In this document: one piece after another, positions 26,019 through 37,276 of the stretch
Position numbering within the stretch: position 1 is the stretch's first letter
Layout of the letters: the number at the start of each line of letters is the position of its first letter
From: Ganoderma boninense
Taxonomy: Eukaryota; Basidiomycota; Agaricomycetes; Polyporales; Polyporaceae
Assembly (NCBI GenBank): GCA_002900995.3
Contig: CM035312.1
Span: 2,105,103 to 2,169,102, forward strand
Length of the DNA stretch: 64,000 nucleotides
Reading direction: 5' to 3'
Translations under genes and position numbers: made by a program
The notes under the pieces: generated by a model
The model's database searches: none
Told to the model about the DNA's origin: nothing
What the model saw: the letters and a program-made list of their open reading frames with translations, nothing else

Positions 26019-27721
26019 CTTGAGGAGCCAGGCAGTGTGTTAGTCGAGGAGCGAGTGTGGTGACGGCCGTGTATTCTTGCGGCAGGACGGGCAAAGGAAG
26101 GGGACCAGCCACAGAGAATATGAAGACCAGGGCCAGTCGGCGAGGCAGAAGCGGGAGCTCCGACGCACCCCCAGACGAGCCAGAAGAGAAGGGGAACGGG
26201 AGGAGGGTCGCAAACGCAAGGGTTGGTGGGAACGCGGGGGCGCATGGCGAGGGAACTGATATAGTCGTAGACAGGCGCCACGTTGCCCCAGATCCAGAAC
26301 GACGCCTGGCAAAAGAGGAGACGGAGATGCACACGCCGACGGTCAGAAGGCACTACTCTGCTGCGCCAGTTCGCCGTTCGGGCGGACGATGGTGATGTCG
26401 TGGTCATGGCCAGCCATCGCGGACGCCTGTGAAATCAGAACTCCGTTGCGGTCTTCCAATTCCTGGCGTGCGGACACTGTGCGGACACAGCCAAATTACA
26501 AGCGCCGACAGAACACCCATGTCCCTCCACCCGAAATCAACCCGAAATCGTGAAGTATGCAGGTGCCTACATAGACCGCCCCGGGTCCGGACAATAAGTA
26601 CGCTACGTGTTATACCCAGGGAAAAGAAGTCTTGGAAGTTGCAATGGAAACGAGAGAAATGACGTGTGAGAGCACGGTGGACGCGTACGTACCTCGTACA
26701 CAGGCACTCGACGTCCTCAACAAGTACTTGAGTTTCAGAAAGAATACATGCATGGAAACTAGTACAAGGACCTTGCATGCGCCTGCGACTTCTTCCCTTC
26801 TCGCATCCACGCCCACTGCTAATTCCGTCGGCGGGGCAACGCAAGACAACCAGTTATCATTTTCCATCCCCAGCAACTTTGAAGAGGCCGCATCCTGTGC
26901 AAAGCGGGGCGATGCAGAGGCATCAAGAGATGGTCGATTGAGATGCCATATAGTTCACGAGGACGAAGCAAAGCACGCTGCGAAGTGTAATGGACAAAGA
27001 TGAGCCGGGATGTGTGCTTAGGCCTCCGGTGGTACGTAAATGCCACCGCCACCTCTCGGTGGTCATCTCGCCTCCGTCTACTTACTTAATGGACCATCTA
27101 CCGCCGGCAGCCAGGCGGTTATCATCTTCGCAATATTCATCGCTTGAATCACAAATCAAACCACCCCTTCATCCCACCGCCGAACGTCGCAAAAACATGC
27201 AACGCAGCGGCGAGGCCACGCGCAGGGCGGGTTTCACGATGGATCACGAGGCTTGCGGCCTTACAGGAAGCTAGGTTGGCATTTCAAAGATCGCCAGGCC
27301 TTTACGACGTCCCGGATCCTTCAACGGCCTTGATCCCAAAGAATTTGAATTGTCGATGCAAAGGGCATGGGACTGACCTCGAAGCTGCAAGCAGTAGCAC
27401 CATCGTCCAGCTCTGCTACGCATCATCCTGATATCAACAGACGACGATTCGCCCGACCATGTCATTGAAAGAACGGACAAAGTTGCCCAGACGACCATGA
27501 AGACATGATTCTCCTGGTCCACGGTGTGAAGTGGATGTAATAAGATGGATGCAAACGAGGCTGTGCCCCAGGCTGGCGGTCGAAATCATAACATCTTCAT
27601 TGCCCCGGGACTCGGGGGCTCCTAAAGTTGAAATTCGGAATACGCTGGCAGGAATCAGTTGTTTGGCGAGCGAGACTGAAACGTACGACCCCGGCCTGAG
27701 CCTCGACGCTATCTGAATAGG
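26019..27721. other. Intergenic region between bestrophin and glutathione transferase genes
   Basis: Promoter region of the bestrophin gene followed by the 3' flank of the glutathione transferase gene. On the minus strand an ATG at 26417 opens a 24-codon frame (MAGHDHDITIVRPNGELAQQ) that could be a leader peptide or a missed first exon, but its phase does not match the next exon. A hydrophobic stretch at about 26050-26330 (-) has no conserved motif. Nothing else is supported. Confidence 0.45.
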
Positions 27722-29410
27722 TCACGGGATGGCCCTTCCCGCATTAATGGCATTGGCGACCTGACTCGTGTTCGGGCGGTTGAAGGCGTATCTGGCACAT
27801 CAAAGCGTGGATCAGGACTCTCAAATGAATGCGTATGAATATATGAGTACCGACCGCTCGTAGCTGTCCAGGTACAGCTCTTCCGAGCTGCAGGTACGTT
27901 CGACTGCAGGGTTCTCCAAAACCTTCTGGACGTATGTCAGAAGCGCCTCGTCCTCCGGCCAGACAAAACCCCGGTAGTGCTTCAGGACGTTGGTGGCGCG
28001 AAAGATCCCTGCAGAAGTATATCAACGGTGATGGCTACTTTGCACTAAGGGGCCCGGGAGGCTATTTCGACATGCGTGGCACGCCTCAAGGGGTTGTGCG
28101 ACGCGTGCACTGCTTGACCCGCGCCCATCCGTTCCACCTCACACCTGACCACTGCATAAGAGACGAAGCAAGTCAGGATGAGGGGATACGATACTATGCC
28201 ATCGACCCTGGATGGGATGGAACATGCCACAGCCCGAACAAGCCCCAAAGGTGCTTTGAAGGTGCTCACAGGGCGCGATCATGACATCCGCATAGCTCAA
28301 CGAACCCCCCGCGTTCCACAGCCCGTACGCCGTGTAGCCCTCGTCTTCGGCTCTCTTGAAGAGCGCCACGACGCCTTGTACCGCGTCCACGAAGCCCTTC
28401 GCGCAGTCGAGCTGTTTATCTGGCGCAGCGGAGCCACAGCAACGGGCGTAAGCATCCCGCAACAGCGGCGACAGCATGGGAGGCGGCGGGTTCCTCTTGC
28501 TTCCGCGTCTGCGATTCCGAGCCGAGCACACACCTTCCTCCTGCGCCTGCAGGTAGCGGTAGAACGCGGGGACGACGTTGCGGTTCACCGCGTCCGCCTG
28601 GAGGCGTACGAGGGCGCGTGCGTCTAGATTGCGCTCACGTCGGGAAGTTCCCCGGCACGATGCAGGCGTGGACGGGCGTTGGGGTGGAGCAGAAGGTGCA
28701 GATGAAAGGGAGGGGCAGGGGCGGTATGTTGGGAGCTATTTAGTGACAGGAACACGATGCGCGAGCGTTGGTGCGGGCTTACAGGGGTCCGATGCCGGAG
28801 GGAAGAGGCTCTCCGTGGTGGGCGAGGAGCGCCTCCCATGGCTCTCAGCCAACCTGACATGATGGTTGCGCGCGTGCAGTGGGGAAAAATCGAGTGCGTT
28901 CAGGAGATCGCGGAGGGAAGGGGGGCAGGGGGGCTTACTCCTCGAGGAAGTCGATAATGACAGTGCTCTCATTGAGGGCCTTCGGCGGGCTATAGTTGTG
29001 CAGCTTGAGCGCGGGGACCAAGCCCTTGGGTGACAGCTCCAGGAGCTCTGCGGGCTTCTTGTAAGGGTCCACCTCGTCTGCGACGGCGTTCTATCAGCGG
29101 ATCGCGAAGTGGACTTTGCGAGGAGGGAGGCCCATCAGACGCTCACAATACTGCGACGGGGGAACCCGTCAGCAACGTCACATCAGGAATGTGCTAGTAC
29201 GAGTTCGTATATGCGCACCATATAGTCAATGCCAAGGTGTTCGAGCGTTATCCAGACCCTTTGCACGAAGGGGCAGAAGCAGCTCCCGAATAGGGTGATC
29301 GCCTGGCGCTCAGAGTGTGCTTGAGCGGTGGCCGCTGCACTCCCAGTGCATTCGCGATGGTAGGTTCTTCCAGAGTCCTGTAGTTTGTCGTGCATGTTGT
29401 CGCTCTTCAT
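27722..29410 (-). CDS. Omega-class glutathione transferase, 8 exons including a 4-nt microexon
   Basis: Cytosolic glutathione transferase of about 288 residues. The thioredoxin-like half reads QAITLFGSCFCPFVQRVWIT; the Cys of CPFVQRV is the catalytic Cys position of omega-class enzymes, which favour thiol transfer and deglutathionylation over Ser/Tyr-type conjugation. It continues to EVDPYKKPAELLELSPKGLV (cis-Pro region for glutathione) and NESTVIIDFLEELAESH (Glu-Ser glutathione contact). The helical half has YARALVRLQADAVNRNVVPA, KGFVDAVQGVVALF, SLSYADVMIAPWIFRATNVL and KHYRGF. Exons begin 29410-29219, then the microexon 29150-29147, then 29077-28939; the last ends with the stop at 27724-27722. 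The 64-residue first exon has about 30 unusual residues before the fold (MKSDNMHDKLQD...), so the true start or an upstream exon is uncertain. Such enzymes are expanded in wood-decay fungi, probably for detoxifying plant or lignin products; that role is family knowledge. Confidence 0.92.
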
Positions 29411-32400
29411 GGTGGTTGACTGAGTTGTTTGGAGCTACCGACGAGCCTGAGGCGTTCGAACTGTTCCATCTGGGTCACGATGACATCACAGTTCTAGCCC
29501 CGCCCTTCGGGGTAAGTATACACCTTGAGGGCCGCTGTGGATGCAACAGTTCCAGCATTCGAGTTTTCGGACAGAAACATGGAATACAAACTTACATCAA
29601 ATGAGTTATATGACCTTGAGGTGTCTAAATTATTCGAGAAAAAGAAGTTTCGTACACGCAAGATTCCTTCCGCAGAAACAAAACACTTGAAACGAGGCCA
29701 GAAAGAGCACAACGCACCAAAATTCTATCGCACACCACAAAGAGCGCCATCTCGGAATCGGCACTCCATTGCTAACAATGCTTGACCGGGCAAAGACTGC
29801 CATTTTTCCGCCTCCTCGGCGGGATCGAAGGAAGTTTTCCGATTTTTTGTCGCGATCGGCCTACGTCGGAGCTACTAGCAAGGCAGTATCAGGTGCTCCA
29901 CTGGGTATCCATCGAAGTAGACATTCTCGGATGCGGCGACAAGCCCAGGATAACGAGGATGTGGTCAGAGGTCAACCGGTCCTGGTCAATCGCCGCCATC
30001 GACCTCGATCGCGACTTGTCCTCGACTCCTTGTTTGCTTCCGCCGTCGGGCCGTCTCGGAGATATACGGTCCGTTCGAAGGCGCCCGTCGAGCGCTTGGT
30101 GGTACATACGTCCGCACTCAGTACTCAGTGACCCCCGGCGACCAGTTTCCTGCCACCACCACGCCTCGACAAAACATCGGAAAGCCTATTGAAATCATGC
30201 CATAGAAAGCGTCAGGTGCTCTGTCCTGCTCACACATGGATCATTTAGTGGCACAAATGCCGAGAAACGAATGACTGGCGCGAAGCCATCTTTTCGAGTC
30301 CGTGGGAGCACCCGAGTGTGTAGGCCAGCCCGTTCTTGCGCTCAATGAAAGGACTATCTCTGACTTTTGGTTCATCGTCTTTTAGATCGCTGGGATTGCA
30401 CCCTATAGGCCAGTCCGTGCGGAGCATAGCCTCACACCTGCTGCGCCGTCAGCTACGCTCCCAGCAAGTTTGTATGAGCGGTGCGGCCAATGCCCCAAAG
30501 TTCACCGCTGTCTTTCAAACTTACAGTTCCGTCAACCTCAACTAGGGCGAGATGGGATAGATAACGTTGAGGAGAGCCCCGTCGTTCAATCTCCGGTGAG
30601 TGCCCAGCATTCCGCGACCTCCAGCCAGTGCCAGCCAGCAGCTGCAGAGCCAAGATTAACGGGCCCGTCGACCTTATCTACTCTATCTGCCAGCAGCTTG
30701 CCTGACGCGCCCCGCACGGCACGGCAACCTTCGGGCGTTCTCCCGAATCGAGTATCAGGTCGCCGTCGTGCCAGTTTATGTCCATTCGTCAAAACACGGC
30801 ATAACAACGCTGCTGCGCAGAACGCCACGAAGCCGCTGCAGGTGGGGTGGGGCCCCGCTAGCCGAGCGAATCAGAAGGCCAGAACCCGGAAGACGAGGGC
30901 GGCGGCCGCCATCGCGGCGTATTGCGACGGCGTGACACAATGGTGCGTCGAGCGTCGACTCGAGCCTCCCCGAGGGTTTGAATCGTGATTGGTACTTATC
31001 ATCACGGGTCCTTTTTCCAAGGCCTGTTCTATCAGTCGAGGTGTCGCCCGGAGGTACTAAGCAAGATGCCTTTGACGTGCAGTACGTGCGCTCTCGGCCT
31101 CTCGCACACGCACGCCGCAAACCCTCGAATCATACTGACCCCAATATTATATGTCATAGAGTGATCGTCGCGGAAGCCTCGGAAGCGAACCACATGCGAC
31201 ACCTGACGGGCTCGTGGCAGTCACGAATGATAGCGGCTACCGTGCAGCGTCCATGACGCCGTGCCGGATACTGGTCAGTGGATGTTGTCGGTGATCCCGC
31301 TCCCATCGGGGTCTGCTCGTGTACATACTTGCTTATTCAACAAGCTTAAGGCTAGCGCCACCCTCGGACAACGGGCGCCGAAGTTATTCGTGAGTGTCGA
31401 GTCTCGACGTGCTTTCGACTGAGGCACACGATGACCCTCCTCTGACGTATCGCGATAGCCAGTGCCTGCCATCGCGTGCTGTAGAATCGCTAGTTTATCT
31501 ACACAGAAAGCTCAGAAAAGCGGAAGCACACAGAATACGAAGTCGCGTGCGGGTCGCACCCTCTCAAAGTCCGGACTTCGAAGGCTTCCAGGAGGAGGTA
31601 TCATCTCGTGTTGATCACGAGGTCCCGTACGCATGTTAGGACACGTTGCGGAAGGTATACAGTCTCCCTTCTATATGACGTTTTGGGCCGGCGTGTGCCC
31701 AGACCGCAGCTCCTCGTAATTCAAGGATGGACAATGCGGCGCAGGACGAAATGAATGGCGCTGTCCCTCCCCCAGTGATCCAATCACTGTAATCTTGGAG
31801 TGTCGGCAGACGGCGAGAAGCCAACGCGGAAATGAACGCGGAGCGCTATGTATATACGTAGGTACATACACCACTGAATACACCAGCGATGGGCGATCGC
31901 CCACGCGCGTCCATCCGTCATCTAAAGCTTAACCTAATACTCGTAATGGATGCGCGTTTGCTCATTCTCTCTCGCACGCGGGCGCGGACGTTCTACGTCC
32001 GGTTAACAAGTCGTGTGGAGATCTTAGTCTACAATGGCGCGAATAGTCGTCGCATTTGCGATGCAGGACGCGCCGCGCATGTGGTGGCTGAAGCGACCCA
32101 AAGCGGCGGCTGAGATAGGAAAGAAGGGGCAGCGCGATCGAGCCTGATATGGGGCGCCGCTTGTGGTGCGCCCTCGACGGCCGTCAGCGGTCTGTCCAGA
32201 TTCCAATGGGCGGCGGTGATGTTGGTGCCTTGTCATCGATGTCCGATGGCGCGATGAGGGATGGAGGATGCTATCTATCGATTGCATGCAATGGAGATGG
32301 CGAGCGGGAAATGTCCATGCACAGACAGGAGGCAAACACATCGTACACCGCCGACAACGACCACATCCACATCCATCCAACCAACCTTCGACCGGAAGCC

Positions 32401-32709
32401 CCAACACGAACACGCGCCGATGGCAAAGAGAAAGGCGCAGAGACAGAAGAGATAACATGCAGCGGGGAGGAGTGGGGAGTGGTGGTGCGGGGAGGAGAGA
32501 GCAAAAGTACATGAGACAAGAGGCATACACGGAGAGAGGACGGAGCGTGTGCGTGTGCTATAGAACAATGATAAGACTCCACAATATGTACAGTTTCAAA
32601 CAGTGCCAGCGGCTAAAACACGACGTCGTAGGGGAAGGACAGGTCGCGGGCGACGTGACCGAATCGAACCCAGACCCAGGAGGAAGAAGCGTGGGGAAGA
32701 GCCCGCAAA
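29411..32709. other. Gene-poor intergenic stretch of about 3.3 kb
   Basis: Starts with the promoter region of the glutathione transferase gene and ends with the 3' flank of FKBP12. An A/T-richer patch lies at about 29570-29720. Open frames such as 29782-30192 (+) and 32268-32717 (+) carry no motif and no consistent splice sites. I see no RNA gene, repeat or transposon. Confidence 0.45.
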
Positions 32710-33437
32710 TCAGTTGATTTGGAGAAGCTCGACCTCGAACTGGAGAGTCGAATTGGGGGGTATCACCGGCGGGAAGCCCCGTACGCCGTAGGCCTATGAA
32801 AGCGGTACAAACATGGGTGATCAGCGCACGGATCCATGAAGCCATTAAGAAATAGAAGAGTGGGGCGCGGGGAGATTGGGAGAAGCACGAGAAGCAGGAG
32901 CCGAATGGAGAAGGGGACACGAGTAGCATAAGGCGCAAACTCACGTAGTCTGGCGTCGCGGTGAGGATGGCCTTGGTACCCACGGACAATTGTGGGACGC
33001 CTGTTTACCGCGATGGGTCACTGATTAGACACAGCGCTCGGACGATGTGCAAGGGAGAATACGCACCCTCATCCCAACCCTTGATTACCTTGCCCACGCC
33101 GATCTCAGTCTCGAACGGTGTTCCGCTGCACGACGAGGGTCAGCAGGGTGCATGGGTCGGGGGGCAGGAATGCAAGAACGTACCGATCCCTAGAGGAATC
33201 GAACTTCTTGCCGTCGAGAAGAGTGCCAACATAGTGGATCGTGACCTTGTCTGGACGAGGGAAGGTGGCGATCTCAGTGAATGGTGGCGGGGGGCGGGGG
33301 AAGGTGCGAGGACTCACCGCCCTTGCGGGGGAAGTTCTTTCCGTCTCCGGGAGTGATGACTTCAACGGTGACACCCTGGGGAGAAAGAGGCATTCAGTCT
33401 GGGCTGGGGCGGAGGGTGGAGAGCGGAGACAGACCAT
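32710..33437 (-). CDS. FKBP12-type peptidyl-prolyl cis-trans isomerase, 6 coding exons
   Basis: Small cytosolic/nuclear prolyl isomerase of 108 residues; the family is the receptor for rapamycin and FK506 (yeast homologue FPR1). Single FK506-binding fold: [78 protein letters not shown] and [18 protein letters not shown]. Residues lining the pocket in the family are present: Tyr of IHY, Phe-Asp of KFDSS, Phe of TPFE, Val-Ile of GKVIKGW, the Trp at its base and Tyr of DYAYG. The GFPPVIPP loop resembles fungal rather than human FKBP12. Coding exon 1 is only the ATG (33437-33435). Exon 2 is 33375-33318, and the last exon ends with the stop at 32712-32710. All introns are GT-AG and about 55-75 nt. 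Length matches the family exactly. Confidence 0.96.
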
Positions 33438-33513
33438 GGTCGCGGGAGGAGATTGACGATTATGGTGATAATCAGGGAGGTGTAGAGAGCACGACTTGCG
33501 GTGTGGCTACGCA

Positions 33514-33519
33514 CTTATA
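33514..33519 (-). promoter_or_regulatory. TATA-like box of FKBP12
   Basis: On the minus strand the sequence reads GTATAAGTGCG about 77 nt before the FKBP12 ATG, a normal core-promoter position. No other promoter signal was identified. Confidence 0.4.
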
Positions 33520-36500
33520 CTAGTCCGGGGAGAGAGGACGGATCTTGATCCGATCTAGCGTCATCCGGCATCCACCTTCGATCTCGCGAGCGGACGAGTG
33601 GCGAGCCTGTCTAGAACGCCGCTTTATCGATGTCGATGGCTCCTCCCGTCTGCGCCTCCTCTTCCCCAGCGCCCGCGTCACCAGACTCGCCGCTCTGTCA
33701 CTCCCCTCCTCCAGGCCTCCCCATCCGCCCCCCACCGCACGCCTCCCAGCCCGCCACGCGACTGCACTCACCGACTCCGGGCCTGCGATAGTATGTGCAC
33801 CTGCCTGCCCCATCCCCTGGCTGATTCCTCTCCTCGCACTGCTGCCGCGAGGATGAGGATTCGGGGGTACAGATCCCCTCTCGCCTTTGGGTAGATTGCC
33901 ATCCGATAGCACACATCTGCTGCGAACCGCGTTCGCTGTCAGACACCCCGTCCCGCATGCCCCACCATTCAAATTGGCCCTGACACCCAAGTAGAACGAC
34001 CGACGTTTCTGGACGGGATTTCGAACGCGGCCGCGATCGCCCCTTCTCTCTGCGCGTATCGCACACATATCGAGGCAGGTGTGCTGCACTTCCCCGCCTG
34101 CGCGCAGTTGGATTTCGGAGTTCCCTCGCGCCCGTCACCCCATCGTCATCGCACGCACAGGCATTGTGGACGCACCGGTACCACCACCCAGTGCCTAGGA
34201 GTTTCCAATTACCCCCATACAATTTGTGGCAAAATTGCCGCGAAGCATCAGACATATGCATCTGGGCTAACTCCAGCGCGCAGGGTCGTACAGAAACCTG
34301 AAGGATAGAGGCATCAGCCCCCCATGTAGGTCTTGTGACGCACCAGAGGAAATACCAGGGTGGCTAGTGGCGGTCGAAGGGGATACCCGCATGCGATGCA
34401 CAACATTTTCCCGGGCGAGCAGAAGGCGAATGCCACAAACCCGCGTCCCCGAGACAGAACTCTATCCGAGGGCCAATATCGATGGTCTGGTCAATGTCGA
34501 CATCAAAGCTCGCAGAAGGTTGCGTGCAGGTCGAAGAAAGAGGTGACACGGCAGTGGGGAAGCCAAGAAGCGACGCACACAGACCAAATCCGGACACGAT
34601 ACGACGAACGAAGCATGCACTCGGCTCGAAGGGGGAGGCACAAGGTCCCGGAAAGGGACGCTCGTTTCTCCATGTGTAAATACTATTTATTGTGTAGGGC
34701 AAGTCCTAGCCAGCCGATCGGAGCCAGCTTGGGGTCCGTAACAGCGGTGTTCCACCAGAAAGACGCGCATTCTGGACTGCGAGGATATGACCGCGGGAGA
34801 TCATGAACGTGTAACCAGATATTCGCCGGGGCGAGTGATGGCTCGATAGCGAATGAGAGATGGACACCTGAAGGAGCCAGAAAAGAGGTCAAGGATGTCT
34901 TCGAGGGTGGCCACGCACTCTTCGACATGCAACGTGCACTTCGATACTACGCCCGAATGGCGAACGAGAGACAAGTGTACCCGCGATGTGCAGTGGGCAG
35001 GTGGATTGCTCGCGATCGCGTCCATCCAACATCTCGCAACCCTGCTGCATACATCATCCGAAACTGGGGTGCCAGCACCTCCGCGGTCTAGACCATCAAA
35101 CAATGCGCTGGACTTCACCGTACACCCCAGCCAACCAGAGGCCAGTCATCTCGCGGTGGTAGATTGGCTGTTGCCACGGGACTGGGGACTAGGAATGCGC
35201 ATCTGATACGATCTGAATATGAAAGATGGTGATCGGTGACTGCAGTTCTAATGAACGGTCGACGCCTTCTCTTCGTGCGAACTGCGCGTGGAAGCAGGGA
35301 GCCCCCTCTGACCTCATCGACGGTCGCTCCGCGGGCAAGACCTGCCTGCAAAGGCTCGTCCTAGCCTGAGAGTGGGAGAGTACGTGCAACGGGCGTCGTT
35401 GGAGGGGTTTCGGGAGGGCGCCGCAATGGATTGAAGAAGATCGTCGCTAATGCTAAATGGCAGTCAACGCGGGGAGGAAGGGAAAAGGCCTGGACTATCC
35501 ACGGCTATCTTCTCCCTTCCTCCCCTTCATTGCGCGCGTGTTCATCGATGGTCGCCTCGTCAGGCGTCCCGGTCTCGTGGCCTTCTCCGGGTAGAACACG
35601 CGGGGAGCCTTCGAACGGGCATCCCGAGGCGAGGTGCGGCTTTAGAACTAGCCACCGCGTTGGGCATGAACGCAGGAGATAGGCGTATTACCGTCCGGGA
35701 TTAGCTAGAGATAGCCATATTGTATGCGCCGGTTGCGTGATACGTAAAGAGGATGGAGGTGAAAATGAGGATCGAAAGCGACTTACCATGCGTGATCGCT
35801 TGACGCGAGTAATGGGAAAGACCAGTTGATTGAGCACATCGGTATGCGACGTATATCCATCGGTGCTCCAGGGATAGAAGCTGGCGCAGCATGCGTTGCA
35901 AGCGTGTCGATACTGGGAACTACTGGGAGGCCGAAGTAAGAGCGCTTGTAGCTAGCTTAATAGATTCCAAACCGAGGTCGTCGCCGAACCAGCAATGCAT
36001 GAACGCCGTTGGTGCCAACGTTGGGAAGATGGAGACGGTGGTGGTATGGAGTACATACAGCTCCCGACGACGGAGCGCCAGTCGTCCAGGTTTCTTGAGT
36101 ATCCGAAGAACCGAAGGATTGGGGGTGGTGTCAACGCCACAACACGCTGCAGAGAGCCCTCCAGGGGAGGAGGTTCGGACCGTTGGGCGACATGGCTTGA
36201 ACAGAAATCCCTGGACTCGCTTCCGCAACGTGGTACGAGGACCCGACGTCGCGTGTGTCAGCTCTGGGGTGTCACCTCCAAACGATAGGCTTGAGATAGA
36301 CACCTGGATGGGCCGGTTGTGGGGACTAAATAGGGCGTTCGCTCGGACTCGAGGAGCGGGAATTTTGTCCCCAGCGAACGGTGGGTCGAAGGGGCTAAGT
36401 CGAGACATTTGAACTTCTAGTGCGAAAAACCTTGACATCCAAAATCCAAAATCCAGACCCGAAGCGCTCCTTCGGGATCCGGAAGACGCTAATCGTGTTG

Positions 36501-37183
36501 ATGGAGGAGAGGGCTGGGGGGAGTCGGACCGGAGAGGCCTAGAGGATAAGTTCCTCCAAAGTTAGCCCATGGTACACCACACAAAGGGCTGGGCCGGGCC
36601 CATGGAGAGCATCCGGGAGTGAAGATGTGGGATCCTGGGCCGCTTGGTGCAGCGGGCGCACTTGAGGTGTGTGCTCAGACGACTGTGCGTGAGCCAGCAA
36701 CTTTCAGGGTGACAGCTCCAGGAATGCGGTCTCGTACGTTGTCCGGCGCATATACCGACCGCAGGGGCGGGAGCTAGAACTTCATACGCCATTGCGCAAA
36801 GTGGGTTAGAAAACAAGAGATGCTGCGCATGGCGATGCCGTCCTAGACAACAGGAAGATGAAAGGTGACCCATTGGACATGCAAGGAACGTTTGGACGCC
36901 AAGGAGTTGTCGTTCAAAAGGACCTTGCTTACCATGGATCTTGGCAACTCCGTGCGCAGTCAAGCGTGATGACACTTGGGGTTGCGGCTCGGCGAAAAAT
37001 AGGTCTCTAAGGCGGGGCCGAAGTCACATACGTCAAGTAAGTCATCCAGGAAGCCTAAGCAGAGGACTGTAGCGCAGCAGAAGCTCAGGAAATGTGTGGG
37101 CGGGCGGTGCAGAGTAGCGCGGCGCAGTGGGCGGAGGCAAGAGTGGCTGAGCAGCGGGCGATCGCGCGTCGAGGCCATTTGCG
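33520..37183. other. Gene-poor intergenic stretch of about 3.7 kb
   Basis: Lies between the divergent FKBP12 (-) and fimbrin (+) genes. Several overlapping frames exist (35891-36412 on plus, 35920-36438 and 36562-36975 on minus), but none has a recognisable domain, compositional bias of the real genes, or joinable exons. The region could hold an unrecognised lineage-specific gene or decayed repeat; nothing is supported. Confidence 0.4.
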
Positions 37184-37190
37184 TATATAT
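37184..37190 (+). promoter_or_regulatory. TATA box of fimbrin
   Basis: TATATAT preceded by GCG and about 90 nt before the fimbrin ATG at 37277, followed by a CT-rich leader (CACCTCCCCCATCTACC). Position and context fit a core promoter. Confidence 0.5.
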
Positions 37191-37276
37191 CCGGACACGA
37201 CGTCAGTGGGCGCGGCTCACACCTCCGCCCGCACACCTCCCCCATCTACCATATCCTCTCTCCCTTGTTGCCAACG

